This document shows positions 1 through 6,590 of a stretch of DNA of 64,000 nt, piece by piece. Under the pieces are notes generated by a model. That model worked only from the letters and a program-made list of their open reading frames with translations. It was not told where the DNA came from and did no database searches. How positions within the stretch are numbered: position 1 is the stretch's first letter; every line of letters begins with the position of its first letter. The position numbers and the translations under genes are program-made. Source of the DNA: Pseudomonas oryzihabitans (lineage in GTDB: Bacteria > Pseudomonadota > Gammaproteobacteria > Pseudomonadales > Pseudomonadaceae); the NCBI RefSeq assembly GCF_006384975.1, contig NZ_CP021645.1, forward strand, positions 1 through 64,000, in the 5' to 3' direction.

Positions 1-563
1 GAAGGAGGTCACCGATGCCGGCTATTTCGAAGGCTACGCCTCGGTCTACAACAACGTGGACCTGGGCGACGACGTCATTGTCCCGGGCGCCTTCGTCAAG
101 GTGAAGACCACCCGGGCCGGAAAGCTCAAGCTGGCGCTGTTCCATGACCTCACCCGCCTGATAGGCGCCGGCGACTTCGAGTCGGACGACCATGGCTTGT
201 TTATCAAGGGCCAGATCAACCCCCGCGTCAGCTACGCCCGCGACGCCCTGGAGCTGATGAAAGACGGCACGCTCGACAGCATGTCCATCGGCTTCAACAC
301 CTGCAGACAACATCGAGGAGCGCGCCGGGCGCCGCGTGCGGATCATCAAGCAGGCTGAACTCTGGGAGGCCTCGGTGGTGCCGTTCGGCATGAACCCGGC
401 CGCCCAGATTACCAGCGTGAAATCAGACATCAGGCTTTTCGAGAGCGCCCTGCGCGAACGCATGGGGCTCTCGCAGAAGGAAGCGGCGGCAGTCGCTTCG
501 CTCGGCTATCCGCGCTCCACCGTGACGGTGGCAGCGAGGCCACGGCGATCGTGGATGAGCTGA
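1..563 (+). pseudogene. HK97-type prohead protease, 5' partial, frameshifted
   Basis: Phage capsid maturation protease (HK97 gp4/U35 family) that cleaves the scaffold during head assembly. The first frame reads GYFEGYASVYNNVDLGDD, VVPGAF-like and LFHD segments and a SMSIGF motif, all typical of this family. The frame breaks near 300 and continues in another frame with ERAGRRVRIIKQAELWEASVV and PFGMNPAAQI, then breaks again near 510. The N-terminus lies outside the window. The true 3' end is unclear: with repaired frames it may overlap the capsid start and stop near 630. The breaks are one-base losses in G or C pairs, so sequence error is likelier than real decay. Confidence 0.75.
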
Positions 564-604
564 AAGACATTTCCATCTGTTCACCACCATTTCGGAGTAT
601 CGCC

Positions 605-1791
605 ATGAGCGAAGTGAAAGAACTGCGTGAGTCCTGGACAAGCAACTGTCGGAAGGCTTCCAGGCCTGCAGAAGAAGTACGACACCGTCATCCAGAACCA
701 GGAGAAGGGCGAGACCGTCTCCAACGAGATGAAGCGTCAGATCGAGAACCAGAAGGCGAGATCGAGCGCGTCATCGAGCAGGTCCAGAAGCTCGAGGAAA
801 AGGGCGTGCGCCTGCGCGCTGGCGCCGGCGAGCAAAGTCTTTATCGACATGGTCAAGGCAACGACGCCTACAAGGCGTTGACCACCAGCAGCAGAACTCC
901 GCCGAGCTGGAGATCACAAGGGCGACATGGCTGCATGTCCGAGACAAGGTGACCAGCGCGGTCTGGTAGCTCCGGAATACGATCCGGTCATCCAGGAAGC
1001 GCCGCGCAAGAGCCTGTGATCCGCACCTGATCCCACCACCCGCGAGCGGTCCGTCCTATAGCTACTATGTCGAAAGGTTCACACTCTCGGCGGGTATGTG
1101 CGAGGGCGGCCTGAAGCCGTCCAGCGATGTCACCTTCGAGCTGAAAACGATCTCGTCCGCAAGATCGCGGTGTGGATGCCGGTCACCGACGAAGCCTGGA
1201 CGACGTACCGCAGCTCTACAGCTACATCCAGGAGCTGCTGCGCTACGACCTGAAGCTGAAGGAAGAAGGCAGATCTGAAAGGCGATGGCACCGGCCAGAA
1301 CCTGAACGGCCTCATACCCAGGCCACCGCTTCAATACGCCCTGACCAAGAATGGTGACACCGCCATCGACACCGTTCGCCGGCGATCTACCAGGTGCGCA
1401 AGCAGTCCCAGCGCCGGCCGATGCCATCGTCATGTCCGATCTGGACTGGATGAACATCGAGCTGCAGAAGGACGGCCAGAACCGCTACCTGTTCGCCAAC
1501 CTTCAGGGCCTGGCGACGCCCATCCTGTGGGCCGTCCGGTGGTGGTATCCGACAGCATGGACGAAGGCTCCCGGCCAGTGGTGCAACGCCGCTACGGGTG
1601 GCGAGTACCTGATCGGCTCCTTCGCCCAGGGCGCGCGGCTGTACGACCGCATGGCCTTCACCGTCAAGGTCGGCATGATCAATGACGACTTCGTGAAGAA
1701 CCAGCGCGTGATCCTGGTTGAAGAGCGCCTCGGCCTGGCCGTGCGTCGTCCCTTCGCCTTCGTGAAGGGCCGCTTCGCCGCGGTGTCCTGA
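605..1791 (+). pseudogene. HK97-family major capsid protein, multiply frameshifted
   Basis: Main head shell protein. It starts at ATG 605 with MSEVKEL, followed by a charged coiled-coil delta domain rich in Glu, Lys and Gln, as in HK97 gp5. Frames must be switched many times (for example near 628, 655, 760, 1268, 1274, 1317 and 1340) to read through YIQELLRYDLKLKEEG, ADAIVMSDLDW and NRYLFANLQGLATPILWG, ending in frame with RPFAFVKGRFAAVS at 1791. Most breaks look like loss of one G or C from a GG or CC pair. In the intact prophage this is surely one capsid gene of about 400 residues. Confidence 0.8.
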
Positions 1792-1809
1792 TAGTTGCCA
1801 ACCATCACA

Positions 1810-1829
1810 GGGGTCTTCGGGCCCCTTTC
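1810..1829 (+). terminator. possible hairpin terminator after capsid gene
   Basis: GGGG at 1810-1813 pairs with CCCC at 1822-1825 around a TCTTCGGG loop, followed by a short TTT. It lies between the capsid stop and the next start at 1846. The stem is short, so support is weak. Confidence 0.35.
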
Positions 1830-1845
1830 TCGCTCGAGGTGACCC

Positions 1846-2146
1846 ATGAACATCCGCACTCTATGGAGCTTCGACGGCGATGCCGAGAAGCTGAAGCACA
1901 CCAGCGCCCGCATCCCTGCCTTCACCGTCTTCCAGGACGTCGACAAGGACTACGCCCATCAACTGATCGGCAAGGCCTGGCCGAGGAAGTGAGCGCCGAC
2001 AGCAAGCAGACGGCGCCCAAGGAGAACAAGCAGGCCAAGCCCAAGGAGAACAAGGCAAGACCGACAAGCCAGAAGGCGCTGAAGGAGCTGACGATGCTGG
2101 TGCCGCCGCCGCCGATGCCGCCGCTGGCCAGGGCGAGGGCGCGTGA
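1846..2146 (+). pseudogene. phage protein of unknown function, frameshifted
   Basis: Starts ATG 1846 (MNIRTLWSFDGDAEKLKHTS) about 8 bases after a GAGGTGA ribosome site. Adding back one G near 1980 and one near 2055 gives a protein of about 100 residues with a Lys-rich stretch (KENKQAKPKENK) and an Ala/Gly/Asp-rich tail that stops at TGA 2144-2146. The stop overlaps the next start. Its place between capsid and connector fits a head decoration or packaging accessory protein, but no domain is recognised. Confidence 0.5.
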
Positions 2147-2443
2147 TGATCGAGCTATCCGGGTGAAGCTGCACCTGCGCGTCGACCATAGCGACGAGGA
2201 CAGCCTGATCCAGGGGTATCTCGCCGCCGCCCTGGCGCATGTCGAGCAGCATTGCGACCGGACCCTGGTGGAGGCCAATCCACCGGGCCGGAGCAGATGC
2301 TGCTCACCAAGGACGTCGAGCAGGCCATTCTGCTGCTGGTAGGTCACTGGTACGCCAACCGCGAGGCGGTGGTGGTGGGCAATGCCCCAAGCGCCGTGCC
2401 GCTGGCTGTAGATCGACTGCTCTGGTACCGCAAGCGCTTCTAA
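2146..2443 (+). pseudogene. phage head-tail connector (gp6-like), frameshifted
   Basis: Head completion protein of the HK97 gp6-like connector family. Read from ATG 2146 as MIELSGVKLHLRVDHSDEDS, then LIQGYLAAALAHVEQHCDRT, and in a second frame EQMLLTKDVEQAILLLVGHW followed by a YANREAVVVG segment, ending WYRKRF at 2443. One G near 2160 and one C near 2280 must be restored to join the frames. The pattern VKxHLR...D..I..YL...AA...VE and ..LL.GHWY.NRE is characteristic of the family. Confidence 0.7.
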
Positions 2444-2481
2444 CACCCACTGAAGGATGAGCAGCATCCCCTGGAGCAGTT

Positions 2482-2814
2482 GTGCAGGCAGGAATCATGC
2501 GGCAGCGGGTAACCCTGCAGAAGGTCGCGCGGACCCAAGACCCTGACACCGGTGAAATGGTCGACGGCTGGTCTGATGTTGCCTCGACCTGGGCCTCCGT
2601 CGAGCCGGTGAGCGGCCGCGAGTTCATTGCCGGACAGGCCACCCAGAACGAGGTCACGGCCCGGATCGTGATCCGGTACCGCGCTGGGGTGACCGCTGCC
2701 ATGCGCGCCGTGCACCGCGGCGTGATCTACAACATCGAGGCCGTCCTGCCTGACCCACGGTCCGGGCGGGAATACCTCACCCTGATGGTTTCCGGCGGAC
2801 TCGACGAGGGCTGA
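2482..2814 (+). CDS. phage head-tail joining / head closure protein
   Basis: Small protein of the phage head-tail joining family (SPP1 gp16-like), which closes the connector and docks the tail. Typical features are MRQRVTLQKVARTQDPDTGE near the N-terminus, TWASVEPVSGREF in the middle, and a C-terminal YNIEAVLPDPRSGREYLTLM. GTG 2482 is the in-frame start; ATG 2497 (MRQRV) is an alternative. It lies between the connector and an HK97 gp10-like gene, which is the usual morphogenesis order. Confidence 0.75.
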   Translation: MQAGIMRQRVTLQKVARTQDPDTGEMVDGWSDVASTWASVEPVSGREFIAGQATQNEVTARIVIRYRAGVTAAMRAVHRGVIYNIEAVLPDPRSGREYLTLMVSGGLDEG

Positions 2815-2816
2815 CC

Positions 2817-3251
2817 ATGATCACCTTCACCCTGAAAGGCGTGGACGATGCGATCGAGCGCCTGACCCAGCTACCCGACAAGATCCAGAAGCGCTCGGTG
2901 CGCCGGGCGGCGCGGGCGGCGATGAAGATCGTGCGTGACGATGCGATCGACCGGGCCAACCAGCAGGACGACCCGGAAACCCCGATGAACATCGCCGACT
3001 TCATCGTCACCCGTGAGGGCACGATCAAGGGTCGGCGCGAGGGCGGCATCGTCATGCGGGTCGGCGTCATGGGTGGCGCCCGCTATGACAAGAACTCACC
3101 AAACCCGACCTACTGGCGCTTCGTCGAGCTGGGCACCGAGCGATCCCGGGCCAGGCCATTCATGCGGCCGGCGCTGGACAACAATGTGCCTGATGTCATC
3201 CAGACCTTCATCGATGTGCTCGACGACGAGCTGAACAAGGAGCTGGTCTGA
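2817..3251 (+). CDS. HK97 gp10-family tail completion protein
   Basis: Protein of 144 residues of the HK97 gp10 family, a tail terminator or neck component. It begins MITFTLKGVDDAIERLTQLP and contains the typical Ala/Arg-rich helix RRAARAAMKIVRDDA, then YWRFVELGTERSRARPFMRP near residues 100-125, the family hallmark. It follows the head-closure gene with 2 bases between and its stop overlaps the next start (TGATG), so the genes are translationally coupled. Intact reading frame. Confidence 0.85.
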   Translation: MITFTLKGVDDAIERLTQLPDKIQKRSVRRAARAAMKIVRDDAIDRANQQDDPETPMNIADFIVTREGTIKGRREGGIVMRVGVMGGARYDKNSPNPTYWRFVELGTERSRARPFMRPALDNNVPDVIQTFIDVLDDELNKELV

Positions 3252-3616
3252 TGTTTCCCCCTCTGTTCAAGGTCGTGGCGGGCTCCGCCGCCGTCAAGGC
3301 GCTGTTCGGCGCCGATCCGGTGCGGGTCTATCCCTTCGGAGAGGCTGAGGAGGGCGCCGCGCTCCCCTATGCCGCCTGGCAGGTCATCAGTGGAAGCCCG
3401 GAGAACTTCCTGAGCGGAGTTCCTGATGTGGACGGTTTCCGCACCCAGGTGGACGTCTACGCCAAGACCGGAAGCGAGGCCGTGCAGGCGGCAATGGCCC
3501 TACGCGACGCGCTGGAGCAGGTGGCCTACGTCGTGGCCTACCACAGCCAGAATCGGGACCCTGACACCCAAAATTACCGCGTCGGCTTCGACGTGGAGTG
3601 GACGCTGCTCCGCTGA
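3251..3616 (+). CDS. phage tail completion protein, DUF3168 family
   Basis: Protein of 121 residues matching the DUF3168 tail completion family: N-terminal [15 protein letters not shown], a [19 protein letters not shown] segment, and [15 protein letters not shown] in the middle. The family acts at the head-proximal end of the tail. The start overlaps the stop of the upstream gene by one base. A clear factor-independent terminator follows at 3638-3657. Confidence 0.8.
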   Translation: MFPPLFKVVAGSAAVKALFGADPVRVYPFGEAEEGAALPYAAWQVISGSPENFLSGVPDVDGFRTQVDVYAKTGSEAVQAAMALRDALEQVAYVVAYHSQNRDPDTQNYRVGFDVEWTLLR

Positions 3617-3637
3617 CCCTTCAACTACTCACCCCGA

Positions 3638-3657
3638 CCCGCTCCGGCGGGTTTTTT
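3638..3657 (+). terminator. rho-independent terminator
   Basis: CCCGC (3638-3642), loop TCCG, GCGGG (3647-3651) and six Ts (3652-3657). It separates the tail completion gene from the tail tube gene. Confidence 0.75.
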
Positions 3658-3678
3658 CATGCCCGCAGGAGACGCTCC

Positions 3679-4170
3679 ATGTCCATCAAGACCCAAGGAA
3701 CCCAGGTCTATGTCCTGGTCCCGCCCGCCAGCGGCACCGGTGCCAACACCGTGCTGGAGATCGAAGGCCTGACCGCCTTCAACCCAGGCGCGCCCCGGCC
3801 GACCAAATCGATACCACCACCCTGAAGGACAAGGCTCGCACCTTCATCAAGGGGCTGCGCACCCCTGCAGTGCCTCCGGTACCGTGCAGGCCGATCCCAC
3901 CAACGCCAGCCACGTCCGCCTGGCACAGCTTGCCGCTGACGATAGCAACGCCAACCTGAAGTTCGCCGTGGGCTTCTCCGACGGCACCGCGGCGCGACCG
4001 TCGCCAGTGGCGGCAGCGATTTCACCCTGCCCACCAGCCGCACTTGGTTCACCTTCGACGGCTACGTCTCCGACTTCCCGTTCGATTTCGCCACCAACAC
4101 CGTCGTGAGCACCGCACTGGCCATCCAGCGGTCGGGCCCCGGCGCCTGGACGCCCAAGAGCGGCAGCTAA
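3679..4170 (+). pseudogene. phage major tail tube protein, frameshifted
   Basis: Starts ATG 3679 after a GCAGGAGACG ribosome site. Restoring three single bases (a G near 3793, a G near 3866, a C near 3994) gives one frame from [19 protein letters not shown], through [28 protein letters not shown] and VQADPTNASHV, to [20 protein letters not shown] and a stop at 4168-4170. This is the layout of siphovirus tail tube proteins (lambda V/HK97-like). All three losses fall in G or C pairs. Confidence 0.75.
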
Positions 4171-4179
4171 GGAAAATCC

Positions 4180-4554
4180 ATGAAGCTGAACGACCTGAAA
4201 GCCGCCGGCGCCTTTGTCGAAGCGGCGCCGGTGAAGAAGACCATCCAGTGGGACCGTGGGCGGCTCGATTCGAAGAAGAAACCCGTGATCGACGAGTTCA
4301 CGGTGCTGGTGAAGCGTCAGTCCTTCGGCGTGATCGAGAAACTCTACGCGCCGGCCGAGGGTGAAGACGAAGCCGCCGTGGCCAAGAGGAGCCGCAATGC
4401 AAAGCTGATCAGCGAATGCGTGCTGCTGGGCGAGCAGGGCGACGAGCAAATTCCCTACGAGGACGCTCTGAACCTTGAGCCCAACCTGGCCTTCGCGCTG
4501 CTCAACGCGGTGCATGAGGTCAACGGCATCGGGAAAGCCTCCGCAAAAAACTGA
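4180..4554 (+). CDS. phage tail assembly chaperone (G-type, short product)
   Basis: 124-residue product starting MKLNDLKAAGAFVEAAPVKK. It occupies the slot between tail tube and tape measure, where lambda-like phages encode G and G-T chaperones that load the tape measure. A VKRQSFGVIEKLYA and SECVLLGEQGDEQIPYEDA pattern is seen in Pseudomonas phage chaperones of this type. The frame ends at TGA 4552-4554, directly after a slippery heptamer, so a minor part of ribosomes should continue into the T-like extension. Confidence 0.8.
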   Translation: MKLNDLKAAGAFVEAAPVKKTIQWDRGRLDSKKKPVIDEFTVLVKRQSFGVIEKLYAPAEGEDEAAVAKRSRNAKLISECVLLGEQGDEQIPYEDALNLEPNLAFALLNAVHEVNGIGKASAKN

Positions 4555-4961
4555 CCCCCGCCGATGAGATGTGGCACGAGCTTGTGCTGCACGGCATCGG
4601 CGGGCGCACGATCCTCGAAGCAAAGGCGCGGCTGACCTACGCAGAGGCTATGGACTGGTACGCCTACATCCGCCGGCGCGGCAGCCTGAACCTAGGAAAC
4701 CGCCTGGAGCACGGCTTCGCCATGCTGGCCACGGTGCTGAGCCGTATCCATGGCGGCGAGGTGGAGATGGAGGCGTTCATGCCATACGAGGCGGCTCTGG
4801 CGCGTGAACAAGACGATTGGGCGACCATCTCCGTCGAGCGCGGCGCGGGAAATCTGGCATTGACGGGATATCTGCGCTCGCGGCATGATTCTCTTGCCGC
4901 TGCAAATTCAGTGGCCTGGGATTGGCCTCCCGGAAACAGTTGGCGGACACGACCGCCTTGA
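4180..4961 (+). CDS. tail assembly chaperone frameshift product (GT-type)
   Basis: Predicted -1 frameshift product of the chaperone gene. Slippage on A AAA AAC at 4545-4551 moves ribosomes from the first frame into the frame that reads LTPADEMWHELVLHGIGG and runs to TGA at 4959-4961, adding about 136 residues. The extension (AEAMDWYAYIRRRGSLNLG; LATVLSRIHGGEVEMEAF) has no start with a ribosome site of its own, and resembles GT-type extensions in Pseudomonas siphophages. Confidence 0.75.
4545..4551 (+). promoter_or_regulatory. programmed -1 ribosomal frameshift site (A AAA AAC)
   Basis: The zero frame reads GCA AAA AAC TGA, giving the canonical X XXY YYZ heptamer A AAA AAC right before the stop codon. 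The -1 frame remains open to 4961. The nearby GGGAAAG at 4531 is in the wrong phase. Confidence 0.8.
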
Positions 4962-4972
4962 GCGGTTTTTTT
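4952..4972 (+). terminator. rho-independent terminator
   Basis: ACCGC (4952-4956), loop CTTGA, GCGGT (4962-4966), then a T run. It overlaps the last codons of the GT-type extension. The following 150 bases up to the antirepressor start contain only short repeats and no supported gene. Confidence 0.65.
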
Positions 4973-5121
4973 GTGTCCACTGCATGGCATGCCCGTTATG
5001 GGTGGGCCGTGCGGGCACTCGCAAGAGTGGCCGGTGCCAACGACCGGTAGGCCAACCCGCACGGTTCCGCCCTCCATGTGGCCTTGAGGGGCGGAGTCTC
5101 ACCTATCGTTGGAGACTCATC

Positions 5122-5992
5122 ATGCAAGCAGCCCAAGTAATCCACTTCAGTTTCGAAAATCGTCCGGTCCGTACCATGCGGATCGCCGGCCAGCCATGGT
5201 TCGTCGCCGCCCGACGTCTGCGGATCGCTTGGAATTGCGAACGTATCTCTGGCTGTCAATGGTCGTGCAGACAGGGACACTGATGGGTTGGACGATGATG
5301 AGAGGGGTATTGCCACTGTCAACACCCCCTCCGGCGATCAGGAAATGCTAATCGTCAACGAGTCCGGCCTTTACTCTCTGATATTCAAGAGCAGGAAAAA
5401 GGAAGCCAAGCGTTTCAGGAAATGGGTCACCGCCGAAGTATTGCCGGCAATCCGCCAGCATGGTCGCTACGAAGACGAGCAGGGCAAGATGGAAACCCTC
5501 ATCGGGCAGACCATTGGTACTGACGGCTTCCATGTGCTGAGCGCTGTTGTCGCAGGGAAGGTCCGATCGCTGCCCAGGGAATTTCAGCGCCGCGCCACCA
5601 TGAAGATGTGGGCCCAGGTGCATGCGGCGTTCAACGTGCGTAGCGCTGAGGACATTCCGGCGGCGCAGCTGGACAGTGCCCGCAACTTCATCGCCGCCTA
5701 TGCGCTGGAAGGCGAATGGATCGAAGCCAAGAAGTCTGCCGCCGTGATCGGCCTTAACGACTATGAGGCCCAGGCCGTGCATCTGCTGATCTGCCACTCG
5801 AAGCAGCTCGTCAAGATGGTGGACGAGATCTACCGCGCAGGGGGAGCGCTCCGTTCCGATTTACTGATCAGTGTGGCCAGCCATCTTTGGGAGATCCGAG
5901 CGTTCCTGGGCATGCTGGATAGACAGAAATCCGCTGAGTTGGCCAAGCTCCATGCGGCTCGGTGCGCTCCTGCCAGGAAGGCCACGGCTTAG
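5122..5992 (+). pseudogene. Bro-N domain phage antirepressor, one frameshift
   Basis: Reads MQAAQVIHFSFENRPVRTMR from ATG 5122 (ribosome site TTGGAGAC), then FVAADVCAALG-like coding that needs removal of one C near 5211. After that the frame is open to 5992: GLDDDERGIATVNTPSGDQE, NESGLYSLIFKSRKKEAKRF and WVTAEVLPAIRQHGRYED. That is a classic Bro-N domain (about residues 10-115), as in phage antirepressors. The C-terminal half is helical without a recognised domain. An antirepressor between tail chaperone and tape measure is unusual but known for moron genes. Confidence 0.75.
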
Positions 5993-6024
5993 CTTGTGAG
6001 CAGGTAAGGCGACCAAACCCAGAG

Positions 6025-6045
6025 CCCAGCCTTGTGCTGGGTTTT
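6025..6045 (+). terminator. rho-independent terminator
   Basis: CCCAGC (6025-6030), short loop, GCTGGG (6036-6041), TTTT. It ends the antirepressor transcript. Confidence 0.6.
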
Positions 6046-6092
6046 GGTGCTGATGTACCTTCAATCCAATAAAACAGGGATGGGAGGTATAA

Positions 6093-6535
6093 ATGCGCGC
6101 GCTAATTATTGTTTTGTTTACAGTCCTGATGTCGGGATGTGCTCAAGATGCTCTGAAAAAACAAACTGCATCTGGATATCCAGAAGGAATTTTAGAAACT
6201 CCAATCTATCTGATGTTAGAAGCAAATTGGTCAGTGGCTGTATGGATAAGGGTCTCCAGATAGAAGATGGAGGCTCTGGGCAAATTGTATGCTCAAAGGA
6301 AATGGATGGGCTTCAAGGATCTTTGACGCAACTGGCCTTGGCAAACAGCTACAGCACCACTCCGCAGATGAAAGTGAAGTTTGTTTCTGCTCAGGTTGGA
6401 GCAGATGTTAGGGTAATTGCTTATCCATGGATTGAAAGCACTATGCCTCTCGGTCAAGTTAGAAAAGCTGAGGCAAAAAGCAATAATGATATAAACGCGA
6501 TTCAAGGGTTTTTAAACTCCCTTGGAGCAAATTGA
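6093..6535 (+). pseudogene. small lipoprotein, phage moron, one frameshift
   Basis: ATG 6093 follows a GGGAGGT ribosome site and opens MRALIIVLFTVLMSGCAQDA, a signal peptide with lipobox MSGC, so the product should be a lipoprotein. After about 33 codons the frame stops unless one T is added to the TTTT run near 6190. The other frame then continues SNLSDVRSKLVSGCMDKG to LNSLGAN at 6535. Base composition is clearly AT-richer than the flanking phage genes, and terminators lie on both sides. These are signs of a moron (independently acquired accessory gene). Function unknown. Confidence 0.6.
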
Positions 6536-6551
6536 TATTAAAGCTAGACAT

Positions 6552-6574
6552 AACCCGCTTCGGCGGGTTTTTTT
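6552..6574 (+). terminator. rho-independent terminator
   Basis: AACCCGC (6552-6558), TTCG tetraloop, GCGGGTT (6563-6569) and a T run. It separates the moron from the tape measure gene, which shows that the ATG at 6591 and not an upstream codon starts the tape measure protein. Confidence 0.85.
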
Positions 6575-6590
6575 ATTGGCTGGAGAAAAC

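Noticed and set aside
4531..4537. GGGAAAG as slippery site, as in lambda G/T
   Set aside because: It is read as GGG AAA G in the zero frame, so it is out of phase. A AAA AAC at 4545 fits.
3847..4623. 258-codon minus-strand frame over tail tube and chaperone genes
   Set aside because: The plus strand holds recognisable tail genes; the minus translation shows no family.
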